A stretch of DNA of 16,802 nucleotides from CAZAKO01 sp964546145. GTDB taxonomy: Bacteria > Fidelibacterota > UBA2242. Position 1 is the first letter of the stretch. Each line of letters opens with the position of its first letter. Positions 1 through 8,041 of the stretch are shown one piece after another. A program made the translations under genes and the position numbers. The notes under the pieces are model-generated. The model saw nothing but the letters and a program-made list of their open reading frames with translations. It did not search any database and was not told the DNA's origin. Location: contig CAZJIU010000049.1 of the NCBI GenBank assembly GCA_964546145.1, positions 1 to 16,802 on the forward strand, given 5' to 3'.

Positions 1-783
1 CTCAATAATATCATAACCCCGACCGGTTATCGAACCACGAATAACAATTCCCTCTTCCTGAATATTGGTAAAAGGAATAATGATCTGATCGCCTTCGGTA
101 AGAGTTGGATTATTATTCAGATTTCCCGTTCTAAAAAAATCTAGGAAATTAACCTTAATCTCAGAATTGTCTTTATGCTTGATTGTTATATCGAACTCTC
201 TTGCCAGCTGATGTACTCCGCCAGCCATGCCGAGCAGATCATCAAGCCGATCTACCGGAGTAACTTTATAAAATCCCGGTTTCCTAATAGCACCAATGAC
301 CTGAACTTTGAAAGACCTGAGGTTTTTTATCCCAACACTGACTTTGGCATTTTGAAATACTTTTGCTTTAATATACGTTTCGATTTCCTGTTGAACTTTC
401 CCGAGCTTCATACCGCTGACATTTATTATTCCTATCCCAGGTATTATTAAATCTTCTGTCGGACTTATTACGATCTCGAAATACTGAATTTGTTCAGTAA
501 TAACACTAATACAAATTCGATCTCCGGGACCAAGAATATATTTATCAGGATCAACACTTTTTTCTAACAGAAAAGCTTGCTTCGAATCCATAAAAAACAG
601 CTGATTCTGATCAATTTTAAGTTCACTTGCCTCCTCTTTTAGTTTATCTTTATCTGAAATTTGACCGACAATTGAAATAGAAAAAATAAACATAAAAAGG
701 ATATAAAATATCTTATTTCTCTTCAATTTTCCTCTACCATATCGCAATATTTTTAAAAATCTATTCTGTCCTCTACCATTCAT
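1..783 (-). CDS. Polysaccharide export outer-membrane protein, SLBB family (Wza-like), 3' partial
   Basis: The frame is open for 261 codons from an ATG at 783 to the window edge, so the C-terminus is missing. After a basic N-terminus there is a hydrophobic stretch (about residues 25-40), consistent with a signal peptide. A Poly_export domain follows (about 80-155, opening with YILGPGDRI), then a first SLBB domain (about 157-237, with VIGAIRKPGFYKV and the closing EGDQIIIP) and the start of a second. Family members form the outer-membrane or periplasmic conduit for capsule or exopolysaccharide. I see no lipobox cysteine, unlike E. coli Wza. The ATG directly follows the rmlB stop (TAA-ATG), with GAAGGG upstream, so the pair is probably co-transcribed and coupled. 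An alternative TTG start at 726 is preceded by AGAGGA and would begin exactly at a canonical signal peptide (KRNKIFYILF). The family call is firm; the exact polymer exported is unknown. Confidence 0.9.
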   Translation of the reverse strand, partial: MNGRGQNRFLKILRYGRGKLKRNKIFYILFMFIFSISIVGQISDKDKLKEEASELKIDQNQLFFMDSKQAFLLEKSVDPDKYILGPGDRICISVITEQIQYFEIVISPTEDLIIPGIGIINVSGMKLGKVQQEIETYIKAKVFQNAKVSVGIKNLRSFKVQVIGAIRKPGFYKVTPVDRLDDLLGMAGGVHQLAREFDITIKHKDNSEIKVNFLDFFRTGNLNNNPTLTEGDQIIIPFTNIQEEGIVIRGSITGRGYDIIE

Positions 784-1806
784 TTAATTCATCCCTTCAG
801 GATAATGGTTTTTATAATATTCCAGATACTCTCCACTTTTCAATGGCTGCCACCATTCCAGATGATCAACATACCATTGCACTGTTACTTGCATCGCTTG
901 ATTAAAAGAATACTTCTGCTTCCAGCCCAAACGATATAATTTACCCGCATCGAGAGAGTAGCGGCGGTCATGACCAAGCCGATCCGGCACCATTTTGATT
1001 AATGATTCTGTTTTTCCGGTAAATTTTAAAATCAATCGAACAATTTCAATATTCTCCTTCTCGTTGCCACCGGCGATATTATAAACCTCACCGACTTCCC
1101 CTTTTTCAATCAAGAAATCAATCGCCTGACAATGATCCTTCACAAACAACCAATCGCGTATATTTTTTCCATCACCATATAGCGGCAGGGATTTATTTTC
1201 AATTGCATTGGTAACAAACAATGAAACCAGTTTTTCCGGATATTGATAAGGACCAAAATTGTTCGAGGCGCGAGTAATGATAATCGGTAAGCTGTAAGTA
1301 TTGAAATAGGAATACGCTAGCCGATCACCACCTGCTTTGCTAGCCGAATAGGGATTACCCGGTTTGAGCGGCGATTCTTCGTCAAATGAGCCGGATTCAA
1401 TTGAGCCGTAGACTTCATCGGTACTAATCTGGATAAATCGTTTAATTCCAAATTCCCGGCAAGCCTCCAGTAATACATACACTCCATACATATCTGTACG
1501 AATGAAATCTTCAGCGTCGCTAATGCTGCGATCCACATGACTTTCTGCAGCAAAATTTATCAGATAATCCGGTTTATATTCCTGAAAAATATGCCTGACA
1601 ATCTGAGCATCACAAATGTCACCTTTGACAAAAATATAATCTGGATTATCTCTCAGATCATTCAGATTCGCCGGATTGCCGGCATAGGTCAACTTATCCA
1701 GATTGACGACTCTGAGGTCGGCATATTTTTCAAACAAATAATGAATAAAATTACTACCGATAAAACCGGCACCACCTGTTACTATATATATCTTCTTGTT
1801 ATTCAT
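784..1806 (-). CDS. rmlB: dTDP-glucose 4,6-dehydratase
   Basis: This NAD-dependent short-chain dehydratase converts dTDP-glucose to dTDP-4-keto-6-deoxyglucose, the entry step to dTDP-rhamnose and related deoxysugars. The 340 residues match the usual family length. The nucleotide-binding GGAGFIG is at 11-17, the AAESHVDRS motif at about 86-94, the catalytic TDE triad at 129-131, and the YxxxK pair at Y153/K157. NNFGPYQYPEKL, diagnostic of RmlB, follows near 182-193. The TDE triad favours RmlB over UDP-galactose 4-epimerase or UDP-glucuronate decarboxylase. The start is an ATG at 1806 with a weak GGA upstream. The export gene begins on the base after its stop. rmlA, rmlC and rmlD are not in the window, so the final sugar cannot be read from here. 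Confidence 0.95.
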   Translation of the reverse strand: MNNKKIYIVTGGAGFIGSNFIHYLFEKYADLRVVNLDKLTYAGNPANLNDLRDNPDYIFVKGDICDAQIVRHIFQEYKPDYLINFAAESHVDRSISDAEDFIRTDMYGVYVLLEACREFGIKRFIQISTDEVYGSIESGSFDEESPLKPGNPYSASKAGGDRLAYSYFNTYSLPIIITRASNNFGPYQYPEKLVSLFVTNAIENKSLPLYGDGKNIRDWLFVKDHCQAIDFLIEKGEVGEVYNIAGGNEKENIEIVRLILKFTGKTESLIKMVPDRLGHDRRYSLDAGKLYRLGWKQKYSFNQAMQVTVQWYVDHLEWWQPLKSGEYLEYYKNHYPEGMN

Positions 1807-1888
1807 GTTTCATCTTTTTCCAATATTCTCAAAATTTATAAATAAATAGAAATTATAGTCATTATTAGTGATTCGTAGTTATTTATGG

Positions 1889-2257
1889 TTAATTTTGGTC
1901 ATTTGTTGTTTTACCGATAGAATTAATGTAATTATTTAATTTCACGCCTAGAATTTCAATTTCATTTAAGAATATATGAAATTCATTTTCAGGCAATAAA
2001 TTGCGATTATTAGCCTTGATTAACCAGGTCTTAGTTTCGAATAGAGAACCTCTTGCATAGTAACAGAAATTCTTCCTGTCTTTATAATGATACCTGCCAA
2101 ATCCTTCGCTAAGATTCGCTGCTATCGAATCTACTGCTTTAACCAATTGTTTACCTATGGTATCAATTGAAAAATAATCCCATTTGAGAGTAATATTCCA
2201 TATTTTCTCTCCAATTTCCATTGACAATTGATAAACATTTAAATCTTCTAATTTCAT
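1889..2257 (-). CDS. Four-helix-bundle protein (23S rRNA-intervening-sequence / S23 family)
   Basis: This 122-residue protein matches the small four-helix-bundle family first found inside 23S rRNA intervening sequences (TIGR02436-type). Diagnostic features are an N-terminus of type LxVYQLSMEIGEKIW, the central SIAANLSEGFGR (about 44-55), then RKNFCYYARGSLFETKTWL (about 61-79). Function in this family is not established; the bundle forms oligomers in solved structures. The gene sits alone between ugd and rmlB, with 70-80 bp AT-rich flanks on either side that share short motifs in inverted orientation. No convincing Shine-Dalgarno precedes the ATG at 2257. Its coding end (TTNDQN) runs into the repeat-like flank. 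It looks like a cassette inserted into a sugar-nucleotide operon rather than a pathway member. Confidence 0.9.
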   Translation of the reverse strand: MKLEDLNVYQLSMEIGEKIWNITLKWDYFSIDTIGKQLVKAVDSIAANLSEGFGRYHYKDRKNFCYYARGSLFETKTWLIKANNRNLLPENEFHIFLNEIEILGVKLNNYINSIGKTTNDQN

Positions 2258-2327
2258 TATTCGACTATCGAAGTTTTATACTACAAATAACGTGAGCAAA
2301 GCGAACTTATGACTACTAATAACTTTA

Positions 2328-3638
2328 TTAACCAACTTTCCTACCAATACAATCATAATAAAAACCCTTTTCCAGAACAAGCTCCGGCTCGTAAATATTC
2401 CTTGCATCAATCATGACTGGCTTCTTCATCACCGATTTGATATAATCCAGATTCATGTTTCTAAATTCATTCCATTCGGTCAGGATAATTATTGCATGGG
2501 CATTTTTAACTGCATCCTCGGAACTGGCAACATAAGTAATTTCCGGGAAATGTTTCCGCATCTCCTCCATTGCTGCCGGATCATAGGCTTTGATTTGCCC
2601 ACCTCTTTTTAAAATTTCTGAAATTACTGTCAGGGCTGGAGCATCGCGGACGTCATCGGTATTAGGTTTAAAAGCCAAGCCTAATAACCCAATTGCTTTG
2701 CCCTTTAAATTGGGGATAAAATTCAACAATTTTTCAACCACTCGTAATTTTTGTTTTTCGTTAACCTTAATTACTGCCTCGACAATTGAAACCTGGGAAC
2801 CTGCTTTTTCAGCAATTTTTGTCAACGCCAATGTATCCTTAGGAAAACATGATCCGCCGAAACCCGGACCGGCGTGTAAAAATTTCGATGAAATGCGCCC
2901 GTCTAATCCCATCGCTTTCGCTACCGTCTGAACATTCGCTCCTACCTTTTCACAAAGATTAGCAATCTCATTAATAAAGGAAATCTTGGTTGCCAGAAAT
3001 GCATTGCAGGCATATTTAATCATCTCCGCCGTACGGACATCGGTAGCTACAATCGGAGTTTCAATCAGGTAAAGCGAGCGATAAATACCCTTCATGACTT
3101 CTAACGCTTTTGCCGAACTGGTGCCCAGAATCACCCGATCCGGTCGCATAAAATCATTGACGGCCGATCCCTCCCGCAAAAACTCCGGATTGGAAACGAT
3201 ATCAAACAACTCCTGGGCAACTCCCCGACTTAAAAGTCGTTCGCAGATTTGATCACCGGTACCAACCGCAACTGTACTTTTAGTAACGATGATTTTATAA
3301 TCAGCAATTACTTCAGCAAGTTTATCAATTACTGCAAAAACGTAGGATAGGTCAACCTCGCCGTTAGGAGCAGAGGGAGTCGGAACTGCTAAAAAGATCA
3401 CCCGTGCTTGGCGCAATGCATCTTCAAGGTTGGTCGCAAAGAACAGACGCTTTTGAGCAACATTCCGTTTTACGACATCCAGCAATCCCGGTTCATAGAT
3501 CGGCAGGATGTTATTATTCAGTTTATTAATTTTATCCTGATCAACATCAACACAGATAACCTCATTACCAAAATCGGCCAGCCCCGCTCCAGATACTAAT
3601 CCAACATAGCCAGTTCCAATCATTACAATTTTTTCCAT
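2328..3638 (-). CDS. ugd: UDP-glucose 6-dehydrogenase
   Basis: This enzyme oxidises UDP-glucose twice with NAD+ to UDP-glucuronate, a precursor for acidic surface polysaccharides. The 436 residues are typical of the bacterial Ugd/TuaD type. The Rossmann motif GTGYVG lies at 8-13, NPEFLREG at 150-157, the conserved K208/N212 helix next, and the catalytic cysteine C264 within GPGFGGSCFPKD. A C-terminal nucleotide-sugar domain ends near residue 430. Related UDP-ManNAc dehydrogenases share the fold, but the NPEFLREGSAV segment and overall likeness fit UDP-glucose better. The ATG at 3638 has a strong GGGAGAA about 5 bases upstream. A 160-bp gap separates it from the VWA gene, so it probably heads its own transcript; a GCTAATTAGC palindrome lies in that gap. 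Confidence 0.93.
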   Translation of the reverse strand: MEKIVMIGTGYVGLVSGAGLADFGNEVICVDVDQDKINKLNNNILPIYEPGLLDVVKRNVAQKRLFFATNLEDALRQARVIFLAVPTPSAPNGEVDLSYVFAVIDKLAEVIADYKIIVTKSTVAVGTGDQICERLLSRGVAQELFDIVSNPEFLREGSAVNDFMRPDRVILGTSSAKALEVMKGIYRSLYLIETPIVATDVRTAEMIKYACNAFLATKISFINEIANLCEKVGANVQTVAKAMGLDGRISSKFLHAGPGFGGSCFPKDTLALTKIAEKAGSQVSIVEAVIKVNEKQKLRVVEKLLNFIPNLKGKAIGLLGLAFKPNTDDVRDAPALTVISEILKRGGQIKAYDPAAMEEMRKHFPEITYVASSEDAVKNAHAIIILTEWNEFRNMNLDYIKSVMKKPVMIDARNIYEPELVLEKGFYYDCIGRKVG

Positions 3639-3798
3639 AAAAATTCTCCCTTACGAACGATCAAAGACTTCTTTAAAATTGGGATGTAGGTGTTACGATC
3701 TGCCGCTAATTAGCAATGACTTTATTCGACCTCTTTCAATCCTTCCGTCGCTAACATGCTGAAATTTGGCTCCCAAAGGTCAAAATCGCAAGAAAATT

Positions 3799-5925
3799 CT
3801 ACTGGTAGCCAACTATTCGTCGAATAGTCCATTCGGTAAAAAACAAGAGTATTAATATTATAAATATCCCCCTCCAACGCCATAGTTTTAATTCGTGAAC
3901 TCTATTCAGCTTCACCTTATTAAAAGGCACAGAATCGGCAATGGATTCTATTCTGTTACTCGGATAATATTTACCTCCGGTTTTTTGTGCAATCGAACGC
4001 AACGCTTCGACATTTAATCGAAGGGATTGACTCTCAATTGAATTTTCCAGCACGGCAACTTTTTGCTGAAAATCATCAACTGGATTACCACCGATAAATG
4101 CAACTGCTTCAATTTTATACTCACCTTCCGCCTGCATTGGGACTGATCCCCTGTATTGAAATCCTTCCCATTGTATGAGGAACGGTAAAGAATTGTTCCT
4201 CGCATCCACTAATTGGGCATTAATGACAGCGTTCTTGACTAGATTACCCTGAATATCTGACACAATCCCTTTTACCTCAGCAACCTCACCGGTTAAAAAA
4301 ATCTTTTTATTTATTGAGAGTTGGAGATTAGAGGTGCTCAAAGTATCCGTCAGCCATTTAATCAGATTCTTTCCCAGTTCAGAATATAGTGAATGATTTT
4401 CGCTTTCCATAGTCATCATATCCCAGCGCCAGAGGTCAATTCCGGTCACTACTACCATTCGGTTTTTTGGGGTCGAGCCGACGGCTAGAACCGGCAAGGA
4501 TTGACTTCCTACACTTGAAATTACCACTTTAAAATAATCAGCTAGTATAAAATTCCGAAATGGCATCCCGATTGGCGGAAGTTCTGACCAACCACTTTTA
4601 AGAGTTAAATCATTATTCAGGTCTCTGACAATTGGGTGACTACGTTGCTCCTCAGCGATTTGCACGGTTATTGAATGATTATTTTGATCAATTACATATG
4701 ATAAAAACACTTGCTCACCGAGTAATTGCTCCAATCTGTCAAAGTCAAGTCCCTTCAAGTACTGAATATAAATCGCAGGATGATCCCGAGTAATTTTCTC
4801 CCGAACCGAATTCAAAATCTTCAAACTCGTATTTGAAGTTGGGAATCCAAAAAGTGCTACCGCATCCCATTTTTCGCGAAAAGGGTCTTCGGAATCAATC
4901 AAGTACCAACCCGATTGTGTGTCAAGCAGGCTGATAATCTTTAATCCCGGAATTGATCGCAGCAGTCGTTTAAAATAACGCGCTTCAAAACTTGCCCATC
5001 CCTGGATTAAAACAATAGTCGTCCGGCTGGGTTTCACACGAACGGAAGCCGAGCGCAGATTATTATACGGATTTTTATCCTGCGTCGTATCAATCATGAC
5101 ACTATACTGGAATATTCCCGGTTTATCAACCACAATCTCAAATCTGACCGTTTGATACAAATTCTGACTGGTGGTTTTAATCTTTTTAGTTTGAATTCTT
5201 TGTTTTCCTTCGTGAAGAAAAACCTGGATCGTTTTGGAGCGCCCCAGTGGTAATATTCGGGCTTCAACAGTTACTGTATCACCAGCAGTCACGATTGCAG
5301 GAATCGTTATCTCAAGCACAGCTGGATCAAAGGCCGGAATGCTATCCCCTATTCCAATTGTATACACTGGAAAATCAGATTGAATATCCATCAGCATTGG
5401 ATCTTCGCCTTGAGTAAATACACCATCGGTAATTAGAATGCCGGCACCTACATTATTATTCGCGGATTGACGAATTCCCTTGCTAAGCACCTTTGATAGA
5501 TCGGTCCCGTTTTGGTTAAATTGGAGCTCCTTCATTGATACAGGATTATCGGCAATATCACTGCTGAAGGGATAAATTGTAACTCCGAATCCCCGTTTCC
5601 GGAATTCAGATTGAAGCTGATCAACTAAAGTGATGATCGAATCCCGCGAGATATTCTCGTGTTTCAGCATGCTGGCAGACTGATCCGCAAAGACTTTAAT
5701 TTCCGGATCGAGCTGCCGCATTGATGTCCACTTTACAATCGGTTTAACGATAATAACTAATATCAATAATAAAATTAAAAAGCGAATTAGCAATAAAATC
5801 CACTGCCACTGCCCGGCTATTCGATCACTTCTCCGAAGTATAAAAAACAGAATTACCGTAAATATTCCAAAGATCAACAGAATCCACAGATTTAAATTCT
5901 GAAATTGAATAGTCAACTGCTGCAT
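3799..5925 (-). CDS. Membrane-anchored VWA-domain protein, function unknown
   Basis: This 708-residue protein has two N-terminal membrane helices (about 12-30 and 42-61) and one at the C-terminus (about 685-702), so the bulk should lie outside the cytoplasm. A von Willebrand A-like domain follows the second helix. Its metal-binding MIDAS looks complete: DxSxS as D81/S83/S85, T141 and D167 in TDG. After this come beta-rich segments and a middle region (about 300-525) resembling the glutamine-amidotransferase-like fold seen in similar large membrane proteins, with no catalytic triad that I can identify. Family members often sit with MoxR/BatA-type genes; here the partner is tsaD, with which it shares a TAATG junction (start overlaps the tsaD stop by one base). 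The arrangement suggests co-translation. The specific role is unknown. Confidence 0.85.
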   Translation of the reverse strand: MQQLTIQFQNLNLWILLIFGIFTVILFFILRRSDRIAGQWQWILLLIRFLILLLILVIIVKPIVKWTSMRQLDPEIKVFADQSASMLKHENISRDSIITLVDQLQSEFRKRGFGVTIYPFSSDIADNPVSMKELQFNQNGTDLSKVLSKGIRQSANNNVGAGILITDGVFTQGEDPMLMDIQSDFPVYTIGIGDSIPAFDPAVLEITIPAIVTAGDTVTVEARILPLGRSKTIQVFLHEGKQRIQTKKIKTTSQNLYQTVRFEIVVDKPGIFQYSVMIDTTQDKNPYNNLRSASVRVKPSRTTIVLIQGWASFEARYFKRLLRSIPGLKIISLLDTQSGWYLIDSEDPFREKWDAVALFGFPTSNTSLKILNSVREKITRDHPAIYIQYLKGLDFDRLEQLLGEQVFLSYVIDQNNHSITVQIAEEQRSHPIVRDLNNDLTLKSGWSELPPIGMPFRNFILADYFKVVISSVGSQSLPVLAVGSTPKNRMVVVTGIDLWRWDMMTMESENHSLYSELGKNLIKWLTDTLSTSNLQLSINKKIFLTGEVAEVKGIVSDIQGNLVKNAVINAQLVDARNNSLPFLIQWEGFQYRGSVPMQAEGEYKIEAVAFIGGNPVDDFQQKVAVLENSIESQSLRLNVEALRSIAQKTGGKYYPSNRIESIADSVPFNKVKLNRVHELKLWRWRGIFIILILLFFTEWTIRRIVGYQ

Positions 5926-6932
5926 TAATTATCAGAAGTAAGCGGGAGATTGGGAATCGCTGAAATATCCCAGGATGAGAATTGATGACGTTTAAACAGC
6001 TCAGTCCCGGTATATGCAATCATTGCTGCGTTATCAGTACAATATTTTAATGATGGAAAATAAATCTCCAGACCTTCCCGAAGCGCGGCATTTTGAAAAA
6101 CTGACCTTAAACGAGAATTCGCCACAACTCCACCGGCCAGCACCAGGCGGTATACATTTCTTTGCCGGGCAACATTCAGAGTATTGGTAAGTAACATTTC
6201 AATAATAGCTTCCTGGTAAGAGGCACACAGATCAGCAACATGTTCTTGAACCCAATCGTTGCCTTTCTGTCTCGCCAAATAGAGAATAGCGGTTTTCAAT
6301 CCGCTGAAGCTAAAATCCTGATTTTCACGCTTGGTCTTTGCCCGGGGGAAAGGAAAGAACTCCGAATTGCCAGTGGCTGCCAACTTATCAACCAACGGGC
6401 CACCTGGAAATCCTAATTGTAATATCCGGGCGGCTTTATCGAATGCCTCTCCCGCGGCGTCATCTAAGCTGCGCCCCCAGATTTCATAATCCTGAAAATT
6501 CTGGACATTCACCAGTAAGGTATGCCCACCGGAAGCCAAAAGACTGAGAAATGGAAATTTAAGATTCGGGTGATCTAAAAAGTTGGCCATGATATGACCT
6601 TCAACATGATTTACTCCGATTAGCGGTTTACCGCTGACGTAAGCCAGTCCCTTGCAAAAACTCAGACCTACCAGTAAAGCTCCCATCAGGCCGGGTCCCT
6701 GAGTCACTGCGATCGCATCAATATCCTGAATCGTTAAGCCAGATTTTGCCAGGGCTTCGGTTATCATATTCTGAATGATTCGCAGGTGCTCCCGCGAGGC
6801 ATATTCCGGAACAATACCACCATATTGCTGGTGAAGGGATTGCGAACTTACTAAATTCACTAACACTGAATGCTCCGCCAGAATTGCTACCGACGTTTCA
6901 TCACACGATGTTTCAACCCCCAAAATTTTCAC
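5925..6932 (-). CDS. tsaD: tRNA N6-adenosine threonylcarbamoyltransferase
   Basis: TsaD transfers the threonylcarbamoyl group from TC-AMP to A37 of tRNAs reading ANN codons, working with TsaB and TsaE (neither is in the window). At 335 residues it has the usual length. The Kae1/Gcp signature is complete: VETSCDETSVA at 6-16, metal-binding H109 and H113 in NHVEGH, SGGH at 134-137, and the metal-ligand Asp in CTDNAA (D300). The start codon is GTG at 6932, immediately after the ybbR stop (TGA-GTG), and no nearer ATG is reasonable because it would remove the ATP-binding loop. It is cytoplasmic and essential or near-essential in most bacteria. It shares an operon with the YbbR gene upstream and the VWA gene downstream. 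Confidence 0.97.
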   Translation of the reverse strand: MKILGVETSCDETSVAILAEHSVLVNLVSSQSLHQQYGGIVPEYASREHLRIIQNMITEALAKSGLTIQDIDAIAVTQGPGLMGALLVGLSFCKGLAYVSGKPLIGVNHVEGHIMANFLDHPNLKFPFLSLLASGGHTLLVNVQNFQDYEIWGRSLDDAAGEAFDKAARILQLGFPGGPLVDKLAATGNSEFFPFPRAKTKRENQDFSFSGLKTAILYLARQKGNDWVQEHVADLCASYQEAIIEMLLTNTLNVARQRNVYRLVLAGGVVANSRLRSVFQNAALREGLEIYFPSLKYCTDNAAMIAYTGTELFKRHQFSSWDISAIPNLPLTSDN

Positions 6933-7937
6933 TCAGTAATTACTCTCCCGAATAATTCTCACTTCGATTTGCCGCGGCGTCATTTCGCTCCAGCTGATAA
7001 TTCCCGGAGGAAGTTCAATAGTTGGAGTATAATAGCTTTCCCCATCCCGCCAATTCTTATTAAAATCAAAATAAATTTTAATATCTTCCGGTTGAATATC
7101 TTTCAACCAACTTACGGCGGCTGAGATAGTAAGCGATACTTCCGAGGGCGCAACTTGAACTGTAATCCCTGCGGGTACTCCAATTAATTCGACTGGAATA
7201 TTGGTAACAATCCCTTCCCCTATCTGCTCAATCGCCTGAAACAAGTGAATTTTACACCGCGAAACCTCAATGTTATCAGCTTCAGATATTACTAAATCCA
7301 GATCCGTTTCGACCGGTGCAGTAACATTCCGGGTACTAAACTTTCGAGAATAGACCTCTTTGTACTTTTTTACATAAGTGCGTGGCCCACTCACAATTAC
7401 GCTATCAGGAATAACAATTGGATTACCAACGGTGATATAGCCCGGATCAGTCTTAATATCTAATTGATAGCGAACTGGAATTTTCACAAAATCAAGGCGA
7501 TCCAGCTCTACCCTTATAGATTCCGGATACTCAATCCGATTAAAATTAACATTTACATTCCGCGGAAGAATGATTTTCTCCGGATTATCGGCAAAATATT
7601 CATTGAGATGAAAGTCATAAAACCAGTGAATATTTTCAATATCGAGAACAAATTTAAACGAGGATTTTGGCGAAATCAGCAGATAAAAAAGATCAATCCC
7701 CTTGCCATAGAAGTTCGCCTGAATCGTCCCGGGTAATTTTTCCTTGAGTGTCTTGCCCTCCTCGATATTGCGAATTTCCAAAGTCGTATTGATAGTATAA
7801 TTGTACTGATTACCAAGAATAATAAAAAACCAGACGAGTATCGCAAACAATAAAATTGTGATTTTCATACCTGGATTTTTTATAAACCAGTCTTTAAACT
7901 TGCTGCCAGCATTCGATAATAAAGTTTCTTTAGCCAT
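6933..7937 (-). CDS. YbbR-domain protein (CdaR-like)
   Basis: This 334-residue protein has a single N-terminal membrane anchor (about 25-42, MKITILLFAILVWFFIILG) followed by an extracytoplasmic array of about three beta-rich YbbR repeats. The motif pair 'V.GP..YVKK' near 165-180 and LELIGVPAGITV-like strands are typical of the family. In Firmicutes, YbbR (CdaR) regulates the diadenylate cyclase CdaA, but no cyclase gene is adjacent here, so that role is only possible. In several non-Firmicutes the gene lies near tsaD or cell-envelope genes, as here. The ATG at 7937 has a modest GTGAG about 10 bases upstream. It is the first gene after the rpsA terminator and directly abuts tsaD. Confidence 0.82.
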   Translation of the reverse strand: MAKETLLSNAGSKFKDWFIKNPGMKITILLFAILVWFFIILGNQYNYTINTTLEIRNIEEGKTLKEKLPGTIQANFYGKGIDLFYLLISPKSSFKFVLDIENIHWFYDFHLNEYFADNPEKIILPRNVNVNFNRIEYPESIRVELDRLDFVKIPVRYQLDIKTDPGYITVGNPIVIPDSVIVSGPRTYVKKYKEVYSRKFSTRNVTAPVETDLDLVISEADNIEVSRCKIHLFQAIEQIGEGIVTNIPVELIGVPAGITVQVAPSEVSLTISAAVSWLKDIQPEDIKIYFDFNKNWRDGESYYTPTIELPPGIISWSEMTPRQIEVRIIRESNY

Positions 7938-7979
7938 TTTTCAATCTCACACTTTGAAATTTTAACTAACTGAAAATAA

Positions 7980-8010
7980 TACAGGGGCTCATTATTTACA
8001 AGCCCCTATA
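7980..8010 (-). terminator. Rho-independent terminator after rpsA
   Basis: An 11-bp stem (7980-7990 with 8000-8010, including two G-U pairs and a GGGGC/GCCCC core) encloses a 9-base loop. On the minus strand it is followed by the U-rich TTATTTTC. It lies about 30 bases past the rpsA stop, so it should end the cmk-rpsA transcript before ybbR. The U-tract is interrupted, so termination may be incomplete. Confidence 0.7.
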
Positions 8011-8041
8011 TTTTCTCTACCGGTTATCTAAAGAGTTACAC

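Noticed and set aside
175..450. A 91-codon plus-strand frame at the left end
   Set aside because: It lies opposite the SLBB export gene, whose minus frame is open to the edge and shows clear domain motifs.
3705..3714. GCTAATTAGC palindrome upstream of ugd
   Set aside because: A 10-bp AT-rich palindrome is expected by chance in such DNA, and no second copy or promoter context supports an operator.
3725..3800. Open frame on minus downstream of the VWA gene ending LATEGLKEVE-stop
   Set aside because: It is short, has no Shine-Dalgarno, and the VWA gene already ends in a normal C-terminal membrane helix, so neither a separate gene nor a frameshifted tail is supported.
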